Source: Candidatus Sulfotelmatobacter kueseliae (lineage in GTDB: Bacteria; Acidobacteriota; Terriglobia; Terriglobales; Acidobacteriaceae). From it: DNA of 64,000 nucleotides. This document shows positions 34,090-42,351 of the stretch, one piece after another; the first letter of the stretch is position 1; the number at the start of each line of letters is the position of its first letter. The position numbers were made by a program, and so were the translations under genes. The DNA lies in assembly GCA_900290255.1 (NCBI GenBank), contig OMOD01000111.1, positions 126,508-190,507 on the forward strand, read 5' to 3'. Below the pieces are notes generated by a model. The model ran no database searches. It was not told the DNA's origin and was given only the letters and a program-made list of their open reading frames with translations.

Positions 34090-35220
34090 GTGGGGACTAT
34101 GCAAATGTCAAATTGCGGGGCCGCCGAACCCGACGGACGGCCGCGGCAGTGCGTCTGGGCAGATTTGGCGCCCTTCCGCCCGCACCGTTGGCTCCGCGGC
34201 GGCCATGTGCAGACGCTGGCAAGCTTCCTGCTGCCGCGCAGAATTCATTTGCCACCCCCTGAGGAGCGGTTGGTCGAGGTGGCTCCAGCAGGTGTGGCTC
34301 GGACGCTCGTTAATCGTGCGGGCGTCACTCCCGCAATCGTTTCCCCGGCAATCATGGTGCGGTGCCAGTGCTACTGGCAGAGCGAGCGTAAAGAAGATCG
34401 GGCTAAGGCGCTGACGGCGATCGTAGTGCACGGGCTCGAAGGCTCGAGCGATTCCGAGTACATGACCGGAGTGGCGGAGAAGGCGCTGGCGGCGGGCATG
34501 AACGTGGTGCTCATGAACCAGCGCAACTGCGGCGGCATGGATCATGTTGCGCCGACTCTTTACAACTCGAGCTTGTCGGGAGATGTGGCGGCAGTGGCGC
34601 GGCACGTGGTGGAAAACGACGGAGTGTCGCGGTTTGCGCTGATCGGGTTCTCCATGGGCGGGAACCTGGTGCTGAAGCTGGCCGGCGAGTGGGGAAACGC
34701 GGGACCAGCGGAGTTTCGGGCGGTAGCGGCGGTGTGTCCGGCGATGGACCTGGCGGCGTCGGCTGATGCGCTGCACGAGCCGGCCAACCGGATTTATGAG
34801 TGGTATTTTCTGCTGCAGTTGTTCCGGCGGCTACGGAGAAAGGCGAAGTTTTTCCCGGAAAACTTTGATCTGTCGCGGCTCAGGGGAGTCACCAGCCTGC
34901 GCCTGTTTGATGACCGGATCACGGCACACTACTGCGGCTTTGCCGGAGCCGACGATTACTATGCGCGGGCGGCGGCGGCGAACGTGGTGGACCGGATTGC
35001 CGTGCCGGCGCTGATCATTCATGCGGCGAATGATCCGTTTATTCGGGTGCAAGCGGAGACGCTGCGGCGGATTCGGGCCAATCCGAACATTACGTACATC
35101 GAGACCGCGGACGGCGGGCATTGCGCGTTTCTCGGTCAGTGCGATGGCACGGGGGATGGCACAAGAGATGACGGGCGATGGGCCGAGCGCGCGGTGGTGG
35201 AGTTTGTGGCTGGTCGGTGA
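34090..35220 (+). CDS. Alpha/beta hydrolase, YheT type
   Basis: 376 residues. N-terminal FRPHRWLRGGHVQTL and the later VHGLEGSSDSEYMTG are signatures of the YheT group. The nucleophile elbow is IGFSMGGN, with the acid in HAANDPF and the catalytic His in DGGHCAF. An insertion-like segment (VNRAGVTPAIVSPAIM) near residue 75 coincides with a GCGGG/CCCGC hairpin in the DNA. The GTG at 34090 lies 7 bp after a TAGAAT box (34078-34083), suggesting a leaderless message; ATG 34099 is the alternative. Substrate unknown, probably an ester. Confidence 0.88.
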   Translation: MGTMQMSNCGAAEPDGRPRQCVWADLAPFRPHRWLRGGHVQTLASFLLPRRIHLPPPEERLVEVAPAGVARTLVNRAGVTPAIVSPAIMVRCQCYWQSERKEDRAKALTAIVVHGLEGSSDSEYMTGVAEKALAAGMNVVLMNQRNCGGMDHVAPTLYNSSLSGDVAAVARHVVENDGVSRFALIGFSMGGNLVLKLAGEWGNAGPAEFRAVAAVCPAMDLAASADALHEPANRIYEWYFLLQLFRRLRRKAKFFPENFDLSRLRGVTSLRLFDDRITAHYCGFAGADDYYARAAAANVVDRIAVPALIIHAANDPFIRVQAETLRRIRANPNITYIETADGGHCAFLGQCDGTGDGTRDDGRWAERAVVEFVAGR

Positions 35221-35355
35221 GCGCTAGGGAGATGTTCGAAGATATTCGCCTTCGATCACCCCGAGATCGTCAACCACGTCGTCCTCCCTCTGCGCGGAAG
35301 CAGTGGTGCGAGAAGCAGCGAGTGCAGTATGCGCTGGTGCTCTCACTGCCGCATG

Positions 35356-37134
35356 TCATTGCCGCACTTCGATCTCATCAATAAAGGTCCACTCCGCATT
35401 CGATCCCGGAATAACTCGAACCTGTACATTCCGTCCGCTCACGCTGTTCAAGTCGGTCAGCGTGAACCACCACAACCGCGGGCCCGCGACTGGCAGCGGT
35501 TTCTTGACCGTGCCGACGGCAACAAACGTCACATTGTCGGCCGAGACCGAGTACGTGATCTTCTGAGGAAAAAGAATTCCCGGCTGCTCGTCCTGGAGCC
35601 AGTGGCTGCGGATTTCCCTGATGACCTGCACGCTGCCGAGATCGATGGTGAACGTATAGGCTTGAATAGTGGCACGTCCTTGCCACGCGGGATCGGCGTA
35701 ATTCGTCGAACCCAGAATCCCGTCAGTCAATTCGACGCCTCCGGTGTCAGGGTATCCAGGGTCTGCGGGCATGCTGGCGGTATACGGCTTGCCGAGCGCA
35801 ATGTCGGTCGGATACAAGTGGGGCGGCGGTGTGGACGCGCTGGCCACATTGCTCCAGGACGAATTGTTGCCCGCCGCATCGAACGCCCTTACCTGATATG
35901 CATACGGCATGCCGGCATCAAGGCCGGAATCGGCGTACGACGTGTCCGTGCTGTACAGCGTTGCCACATGCTGGCCATTGCGGAGCACTTTGTAGCCGAC
36001 CACGCCCACGTTGTCCGTTGACCCAGCCCACGTCAGGTCGATGGTTGCCGAGTCAACCGCAACGGCGGTCAGGTCCGCAGGTGGGGTCGGCGGCACGGAT
36101 TCCACCTTCCCCGTAGCCAGGTAATCCATGTACGTTTCGTAGTAGAGCGGATTGACCTGCTGCGGACTTAAGTAATGGTTGAAGCTGAAGCTGACATAGT
36201 TTGTGACGTAGGGTTGGACGGCGCGCATGTCATTCACAATGGAATGAATCGGCATGGTCGCGTAACCCTGAGTGTAGGTTTCCGTATCCGCCCAGAACTG
36301 CATGCTCGGACGCGAGTGCTCGATCGCATTGCCCACGGCGCTGAACCATTCCGGTAGTTGTGCCTTCGTGGCATGACCCGCACCTACACCGTCTTGCAGC
36401 GCCAGAATGTCGATGGGGCTGCGTTGCAGGACGTATTCCCACATCGTCTGCCATTGGGAAGGGGTCAATCCCTCACTCGTGTTGTAGAAGGGCGAAATCA
36501 CCACCGGTTTTCCCGGCGCAAGTTTGTGCAGGTGATTGCCTACGGTGCGGTAGAAGACGACCAGGTTGTCCCATTGCGGAGAACTGGTCTCTACGTTGTC
36601 GACTTCAAAGGGGAGATACCATCCGGCAAACGAGGGGTGATGTTGATATCGCTGCCATATATCGTCGGCCAGTGCGTTGGCGGTCGTCGCTTCGTTCTGG
36701 AGCCAAGAGGCGTCGTCGATGTAGTTGGTCCACCAGTCATCGTTGACCTGCAACCCCAGATACACCTGCGCACCGCACGCATCAGCCGTTTGCAGAGCAC
36801 GTTCCACCACGTCGTGTTGCGTGTTCTGAGTGTAGCCTGCCAGCGTGGATGGGAAAACAGTGGTCTTCTCCTTGCTGTCTGCAGTCCACTGAATCAACAT
36901 CTGGTCCAGAAGCGCGTCTCGCATGTACTGGAACTCGTCCCGCCATTGCTCCAAGGTCCAGCTGTCACCCAGTGCCGGCTGCAGAAAGGAGCCGCGCAAC
37001 GCCGGGCGAGCGCATTGGCTGTTTGCACCGGCCACGGGGTAGCAACAAAAAACGAGAATCAAGACCAGAATGCTCGGAACGAATAAATGGAAATCAGATC
37101 GAGGAAAAGTTCGGCGTGCGTTGATCGCGGGCAT
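35356..37134 (-). CDS. Secreted DUF4434 / fibronectin III / discoidin-like protein
   Basis: 592 residues. The N-terminal signal or anchor (FVPSILVLILVFCCYPVAG) is followed by a TIM-barrel-like DUF4434 region (RGSFLQPALGDSWTLEQWRD, GLQVNDDWW, FAGWYLPFEVDN, ILALQDGVGAGH, FWADTETY; residues 45-340). A fibronectin type III domain follows (PPADLTAVAVDSATIDLTW, residues 350-435), then an F5/8-type discoidin-like carbohydrate-binding domain (IALGKPYTASMPADPGYPDT to the end). Probably an extracellular polysaccharide-acting protein; activity not established for the family. The 135 bp between its end and the previous gene contain nothing recognisable. Confidence 0.8.
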   Translation of the reverse strand: MPAINARRTFPRSDFHLFVPSILVLILVFCCYPVAGANSQCARPALRGSFLQPALGDSWTLEQWRDEFQYMRDALLDQMLIQWTADSKEKTTVFPSTLAGYTQNTQHDVVERALQTADACGAQVYLGLQVNDDWWTNYIDDASWLQNEATTANALADDIWQRYQHHPSFAGWYLPFEVDNVETSSPQWDNLVVFYRTVGNHLHKLAPGKPVVISPFYNTSEGLTPSQWQTMWEYVLQRSPIDILALQDGVGAGHATKAQLPEWFSAVGNAIEHSRPSMQFWADTETYTQGYATMPIHSIVNDMRAVQPYVTNYVSFSFNHYLSPQQVNPLYYETYMDYLATGKVESVPPTPPADLTAVAVDSATIDLTWAGSTDNVGVVGYKVLRNGQHVATLYSTDTSYADSGLDAGMPYAYQVRAFDAAGNNSSWSNVASASTPPPHLYPTDIALGKPYTASMPADPGYPDTGGVELTDGILGSTNYADPAWQGRATIQAYTFTIDLGSVQVIREIRSHWLQDEQPGILFPQKITYSVSADNVTFVAVGTVKKPLPVAGPRLWWFTLTDLNSVSGRNVQVRVIPGSNAEWTFIDEIEVRQ

Positions 37135-37174
37135 GAAGCCCCTACCTTTCGGGGTGCAGGTTTGGCTAAACGGT

Positions 37175-37350
37175 CATACGAACCGCGTATGCATATATGG
37201 TGTCAAGGAATATTTGCAACTGCGCGCTTACGGGGTTTCATGCAGTTTCTGTAACAAACTGTGAACACGTCATTTAATGGAAGATCTGGTGCAGGGGAAG
37301 GCTCGGCCGGGCGAGTTAATCTAAGGCCATATGGACATTGCATGCAATGT
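37175..37350. promoter_or_regulatory. Two palindromes upstream of the DUF4434 gene
   Basis: The 382-bp gap 37135-37516 holds CATACG-aaccg-CGTATG (37175-37191) and a perfect 16-bp palindrome ACATTGCATGCAATGT (37335-37350). A TTGACA-like box on the minus strand is at 37206-37201. These are candidate operators for the secreted gene; I see no coding sequence in the gap. Confidence 0.45.
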
Positions 37351-37516
37351 AACAACGTTGGTGGGAGAGAGGAGGGAACAAGAACGCTGCGCTGTCCGAA
37401 ATCCGGCTGGTTGGTGTAAACGGTGTCTACACTCATCGACCCTAAATGGATGGGCGTTGGCCGGGAAATCCTTCCGGCGCAGCGGAGATCCCCACGGAGC
37501 GAAAGCTTTGGCACAT

Positions 37517-38764
37517 TCAGGTCCGCGCTGGAGGGCGATGGACCCACGGCAGTAATTCCGCACGGCCTTTCATCCATCCCTTGATCCGCGTGCCCGTATG
37601 GGTGCGTACGTAGGCCAGGGCCAGCATCGCCAGGAAGATGATCAACAGGCCGGCGGAAGCGCCGGCGATGCTCTGCGCGTGCTTCCTGAGGATGGAGAAA
37701 CGGCCGTAAACGAATTCGATGTGCACCCAGTAGACCACGAGCGAAGCCTGGCCTAATTGGATGAGCGGGCTGAATCCCCACTGGCCAATGCGCCATATTC
37801 CCACGACCCAGCGGCACCACGCGTAGACGCCGGTAAGAATCACGAGCAACATGCCGAGCCGGATCAAGAAGAAGTTGGGGCTGGTGTGCCAGAAATCGTA
37901 GACGGGATAGAGCTGGTACGGCTGGGCGTCAAGCCAGCGGGCGAACTCGACCAGAACGATGCCGAAGCCGCCGAGAGACAGAAAGACGGTTGTCTCGCGA
38001 GCCTTGGCCGAGGGACTTTGCAGGATGAAGCCCACGGCGAGACCGGCGAAGGCGAAGGCGGTCCAGGGGAAGACGGGGAACAGCCAGGGCTGCGGGATGC
38101 CGAGGTTGTGGACGCCGTTGATGTAAGACTCGAGCGGCCAGGGAAGAAAGCGCGGACGCCAGACGGTCCAGAGCAGCGGGGTGAGAAGGGAGATCAGCAA
38201 GGCGGTACTCGCAGCGCTGGCCACAAGAATCGCCGTATCCCCACGTCTCGCAAAGGCGGCGAGACCCTTCGGGCGGCTCAGGGCAGGCAATGGGGCACCC
38301 CCGGTCCTTTCGCGGGCGAGGGCGCCCGCGCCACACAGAACGATCCAGCAGACGACGCCCATCAGCATCATGGAAAGGCCGATGGTGTTGAGGATATCCA
38401 CCCGGAGCAGGTCGCTTTTCGGGGCCCAGCCCCAGGCGATGAGGTACTCCTGCAGGCGGAATAACAGGCCGAAGACGAAGATTTCGGCGCCGCGGCGGAT
38501 GGTGCTGCGGGCGATCTGGCCGGACGGAAGATTCTTCTGCCGGAGTTTCTCGGTGACCAGGGCGAAGGAAATTCCTGCCAGGAACAGAAATAGCGGCGCG
38601 GGAAAAGTGCCGCCCAGCTGCGAGTACATGAAGAAGCGGGTCAGGCGGGCGGCTGGACTGAGCCAGGAGTCGAAACAGTGAGTCTGGAACATGAGCAGGC
38701 AAGCCAGGCCGCGCATCCAGTCAATGTAGGCGAGGCGGGGTTTTCTGGCGTCGGGCGGAGACAT
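37517..38764 (-). CDS. Multi-pass acyltransferase (DUF1624/HGSNAT-like)
   Basis: About 415 residues from ATG 38764 (MSPPDARKPRLAYIDWMRG); a longer frame starts at 38851. Conserved opening YIDWMRGLACLLMFQTHCFDSW and then about ten membrane helices, as in heparan-alpha-glucosaminide N-acetyltransferase-like and OPG-C-like acyltransferases. An unusual hydrophilic stretch, GGAPLPALSRPKGLAAFARR, lies between helices and coincides with an antisense copy of the 61-bp family B repeat. It may acetylate an envelope sugar. Confidence 0.78.
   Translation of the reverse strand: MSPPDARKPRLAYIDWMRGLACLLMFQTHCFDSWLSPAARLTRFFMYSQLGGTFPAPLFLFLAGISFALVTEKLRQKNLPSGQIARSTIRRGAEIFVFGLLFRLQEYLIAWGWAPKSDLLRVDILNTIGLSMMLMGVVCWIVLCGAGALARERTGGAPLPALSRPKGLAAFARRGDTAILVASAASTALLISLLTPLLWTVWRPRFLPWPLESYINGVHNLGIPQPWLFPVFPWTAFAFAGLAVGFILQSPSAKARETTVFLSLGGFGIVLVEFARWLDAQPYQLYPVYDFWHTSPNFFLIRLGMLLVILTGVYAWCRWVVGIWRIGQWGFSPLIQLGQASLVVYWVHIEFVYGRFSILRKHAQSIAGASAGLLIIFLAMLALAYVRTHTGTRIKGWMKGRAELLPWVHRPPART
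38240..38300 (+). repeat. Family B palindromic repeat, copy inside acyltransferase gene
   Basis: 61 bp from CCCACGTCTCGC to GGGGCACCC, with a GTCTCGC/GCGAGAC stem and a CTCAGGGCAGGC block. It is the same length as, and about 82% identical to, the copy at 43533-43593; differences fall mostly in the loops. Here it is antisense to the host gene. Confidence 0.88.
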
Positions 38765-39029
38765 GATGGCGGAGATGCGGCAGAGGCAGTATACGGCAGT
38801 GAGCCGCTGGAGGCCTTGTTTCTCCGGCTGCATTGGGATGGTTGCCGTCATTTTGCCCGGTTTCAGAGGGAGACATAGGCCGGGAGACGGCGCAGATGGC
38901 GGGTTTTCGGTGCCGATTGTTAACTTTCTGTCTACCGTACAACCTTCTGGCCCAGTTCCTTGATCAGAACGGGAATAAGCCGTATAAGCTTAAGACACAG
39001 CGGTTACACCGATCTGCCCGGGAGTTCGT

Positions 39030-42000
39030 ATGCGAATGGTGAAGTTGGTTCTGCTCGTTCTATCGATTGCCAGCGTCTTCTCCGCCGTCGGCTATGCCCA
39101 GGCGCCGGGCCGGATTGTGGATGCCATTGATTCCTCGCGGGCGGTTGCCTTGGCCAAGAGCGTTCACCCCAAGGCCCAGGCGCAGTTTGATCAGGGTGCG
39201 GTCGAGCCCTCGTTCGAGCTCAGCTACGTTACCCTGACCACCACGCCGTCGGTGGCGCAACAGAAGGCGCTGAACCGGTTGCTGGCGCAGCAGCAGGATC
39301 CTGCCTCACCTAATTACCATCGCTGGCTGACACCTGCAGAGTATGCCGACCGGTTCGGGCTGAGCCGCGCCGATATCAACCGGATCACCACCTGGCTGAA
39401 ATCGCAGGGCTTTACGATTCTGAGCGTTGGCAGCGGCCGCAACATGGTGATCTTCGGCGGCACGGCGGCGCAGGTCGAAAACGCCTTTAAGACCCAGATC
39501 CACCGCTACGAGGTCGATGGCGAGCAGCACTTCGCCAACTCGACGCCGGTCATGATTCCCGCGGCGCTTAACGGCATAGTCACTGGGATTCGCGGCCTGC
39601 ATGACTTCCGTCCGAAGCCGTTCCTCCGGACGAGAGCGTTTCGCGGGATAGACCGCCCGGCGCCTGATTACTACGACGTCAAATGGCAGTTCCCGAACTT
39701 CCTGGCTCCGGCTGACATCAACACCATCTACGACATCCCCAGTGACCTAGACGGGACTGGCCAGACCATCGCGATCGTGGGGGATAGCGACATCTTCGAG
39801 GCGGACATCGACGACTTCCGCAAGGGCTTCGGACTTAGCAACACCAACCTGGGATGCACGGTGAGCGGCAGCTCCCCGGGCCCCGCCGGCGTCATCACGG
39901 CCTGCAACGGCACGAACTTTCAGTATGCCCCTGTCGGGACCGACACCCCGCCGAATGTGAACGGCGATGTTACCGAAGCTGATTTGGACGTTGAGTGGGC
40001 AGGCAGCATCGCCCCCAAGGCAAAAATAATCTTCGTGAACGCCCCCAACACAAGCGGCGGTGCGTTCGACGCTCTTGTCTACGCGATCAGCCCCAACGGC
40101 GGGTCTCCCCTCGCTCAAATAATCAGCGTGAGCTTCGGGGGGTGCGAATATGCGGATATCGGTGCAGGCAGCCTTGAGACGCAGCTGGCCCAAGCCGCCG
40201 GCGAGGGAGTCACGGTTCTGGTGGCTTCCGGCGACCAAGGCGGCGCTCCTTGCGACGGCAATCCTCCTGCACCCGCGACCCCGCCGTTCCTGGGCGCAAT
40301 CTATGGGGGCGGCGTGGATTATCCGGCCAGCAGCCCGAACGTGATTGCCGTGGGCGGAACGAGCATTTCTTACGCGAATGACTCTAACCCGCCGCCATCA
40401 ACGTATTGGAATGCCCCGACAACCAACCTCGCGAATGGCGGGACGGCGAAGACATATATTCCTGAGCTCACCTGGGACGATAGCGAGGATCTGTCTGCCT
40501 ACTGCCTCAGTACAGGCGCTAACCCGGGGTACTGTGTTCCGCCCCATGTTGCCGTAGCCGTCACTTCCCCGCAAACGGCGCAGGAGGATTATTGGATTTC
40601 AGCCACTGGCGGCGGGATGAGCAACTGCGCTCCGGGGCTGACGCAAAACGCGTCCTCGTGCGTGGTTGGCTTCCCGCAGCCGGCGTATCAGCAAACGCTG
40701 TCCGTCCCGGGTGCACCGTCAGGCACACAATACCGCTATGTCCCCGATGTTTCCCTGCTCGCGTCGGACATTTTCCCGGGTTATGTCTTCTGCACGCCGC
40801 AGAATCAGGTGGCTAACACCACGAGTACCACCAGCAGTTGCGACCCCGGCAGCGGCACCGCGGCCAGCGGAATCTTCACCGCAGTGGACACCTACCATGC
40901 GATCGTCGGCGGCACCTCGGCGGCGACTCCGGCTTTTGCCGCTATGGTAGCGCTGCTTAGCCAGTCGCTATCGACGTCGGGCCTGGGCAACATCAACACC
41001 AACCTCTACAAGCTGGCGGCGACGCCGTCCAATCATGTATTCCACCAGGTCAACAGCGGCAGCAACATCGTCTACTGTCAGAAGGGCCTGCCCGCCGGGG
41101 AGCCGGTCATCGCCTGCCCGGCATCCGGCCAGGTGGGCTTTCTAGCTTCCAACGCCGACGCGACCACCGGCTACAACCTTGTCTCCGGGTTGGGATCCGT
41201 GGACGTGGGGAACCTGGTGGCGAATTGGAGTGCGACTCAATCTCCGACCACGACAACGGTCTCGCCATCTCTCTCGCAGACCTATCAGAGCAACAGTGTA
41301 ACCCTGACCGCGACGGTCACCGCCACGTCCGGGACGACAGCACCCACCGGGAGCGTGACCTTCAGCTACACCAATGGCACCGGGGGGGGCACCCTGGGCT
41401 CGTCTACACTGCCCTCGTCTACAACGACCAGCGCAGTTGCGACGCTTAGCACGACGTCTCTGCCGGTTGGAACGAATACCATCACGGCAACATATAACGG
41501 GAACGACTCCACTTCCAACGGCCAGACCACCGTGAAAATCGTGGCAGCATTCACGCTGGCTGCCAATGCCCAGACCTATACGGTGTCGCCGGGGCAGACG
41601 GCAACGGTGAACATCACCGTAAACACGAATCAAAGCGGCTTCAGCGGGAACCTGAGCTACACCTGCACCGAACCGTCAACCCTGACCGAGTCTACGTGCA
41701 CCGGGCCGACGAGCGCGGTGCCCTATGCTCAGGGAGCCAGCTTCCTGATAACGACCATGGCTCCGACCGGCGCTCTGCGGCGGCCGTTTGACCGGCAGCA
41801 GATTTTCTATGCGGTGTTGTTGCCGAGCCTGTTCGGGATCATGTTCACGTTCGGCTCGCGCAAGCGCAGGCTGAAGGGCATGCGGATGCTGGGGCTGATC
41901 GTGGTGCTGGGATTCTCGACGCTGTGGCTGGGGTCGTGCGGCGGGAACAACAGCAGCCAGAGTAACCCGGGGACGGCGCCAGGGAACTACAGTATCACCA

Positions 42001-42074
42001 TCAACGCCGAATCGGGATCGGGCCAGGTCCCCGGGGCGACCGGCACGGTTACGGTTACACTCGACGTGCAATAG
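39030..42074 (+). CDS. S53 family (sedolisin/kumamolisin) secreted protease with Ig-like tail
   Basis: 1014 residues. Signal peptide to about residue 24, a pro-kumamolisin activation domain (residues 40-200; LNRLLAQQQDPASPNYHRWL), then the sedolisin catalytic domain: Glu/Asp in EADLDVEWAGSIAPKAK, SGDQG, VGGTSISY, and the nucleophile Ser in GGTSAATPAFAAM. An Ig-like repeat follows (SVTLTATVTATSGTTAPTGS), then a hydrophobic hairpin (FYAVLLPSLFGIMFTFGSRK, MLGLIVVLGFSTLWLGSCGG) and a small beta tail (GNYSITINAESGSG). Acid-active extracellular endopeptidase by family. The start has GGGAG upstream. Confidence 0.94.
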   Translation: MRMVKLVLLVLSIASVFSAVGYAQAPGRIVDAIDSSRAVALAKSVHPKAQAQFDQGAVEPSFELSYVTLTTTPSVAQQKALNRLLAQQQDPASPNYHRWLTPAEYADRFGLSRADINRITTWLKSQGFTILSVGSGRNMVIFGGTAAQVENAFKTQIHRYEVDGEQHFANSTPVMIPAALNGIVTGIRGLHDFRPKPFLRTRAFRGIDRPAPDYYDVKWQFPNFLAPADINTIYDIPSDLDGTGQTIAIVGDSDIFEADIDDFRKGFGLSNTNLGCTVSGSSPGPAGVITACNGTNFQYAPVGTDTPPNVNGDVTEADLDVEWAGSIAPKAKIIFVNAPNTSGGAFDALVYAISPNGGSPLAQIISVSFGGCEYADIGAGSLETQLAQAAGEGVTVLVASGDQGGAPCDGNPPAPATPPFLGAIYGGGVDYPASSPNVIAVGGTSISYANDSNPPPSTYWNAPTTNLANGGTAKTYIPELTWDDSEDLSAYCLSTGANPGYCVPPHVAVAVTSPQTAQEDYWISATGGGMSNCAPGLTQNASSCVVGFPQPAYQQTLSVPGAPSGTQYRYVPDVSLLASDIFPGYVFCTPQNQVANTTSTTSSCDPGSGTAASGIFTAVDTYHAIVGGTSAATPAFAAMVALLSQSLSTSGLGNINTNLYKLAATPSNHVFHQVNSGSNIVYCQKGLPAGEPVIACPASGQVGFLASNADATTGYNLVSGLGSVDVGNLVANWSATQSPTTTTVSPSLSQTYQSNSVTLTATVTATSGTTAPTGSVTFSYTNGTGGGTLGSSTLPSSTTTSAVATLSTTSLPVGTNTITATYNGNDSTSNGQTTVKIVAAFTLAANAQTYTVSPGQTATVNITVNTNQSGFSGNLSYTCTEPSTLTESTCTGPTSAVPYAQGASFLITTMAPTGALRRPFDRQQIFYAVLLPSLFGIMFTFGSRKRRLKGMRMLGLIVVLGFSTLWLGSCGGNNSSQSNPGTAPGNYSITINAESGSGQVPGATGTVTVTLDVQ

Positions 42075-42095
42075 GATTACAGCGATCGAAAACCA

Positions 42096-42130
42096 GGCGC
42101 TCCGTGCAAGCGGAGCGCCGTTCTTGTGTT
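42096..42130 (+). terminator. Stem-loop terminator after the S53 protease
   Basis: GGCGCTCCG-tgcaag-CGGAGCGCC gives a 9-bp stem, followed by GTTCTTGTGTT, a weak U-rich tail. It starts 22 bp after the stop. Confidence 0.7.
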
Positions 42131-42186
42131 GTCGATGGCGAATTCCGCCACAGGGGCCAAGGCCCCGCGAAATGTCCGCCCCTAAC

Positions 42187-42347
42187 GCGGGCCTGAAGGC
42201 CCGCTCTTCCACGTGGCCCCGAGTGTGGGGGCGGCGACTCCACTTCCGAACCAGCTCCGAAGGCCCGTTCTTTCCCGGTCGCTCTTGGCGACGCTTTGCC
42301 TTCTCATCCCCCATCTGCGAAACTGGCCACTGATCACTGACCACTCA
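42187..42347. repeat. Hairpin and heptamer units upstream of mutL
   Basis: GCGGGCC-TGAA-GGCCCGC (42187-42204) has the same 7-4-7 form as GCGGCGC-TTCA-GCGCCGC at 51160. Heptamer units GCCACTG, ATCACTG, ACCACTC (about 42326-42346) end five bases before the mutL ATG. The remaining spacer shows no gene. Confidence 0.6.
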
Positions 42348-42351
42348 CACC

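Noticed and set aside
37331..37555. 74-codon plus-strand open frame in the 37.1-37.5 kb gap
   Set aside because: No ribosome site, no domain, and it runs antisense into the acyltransferase gene.
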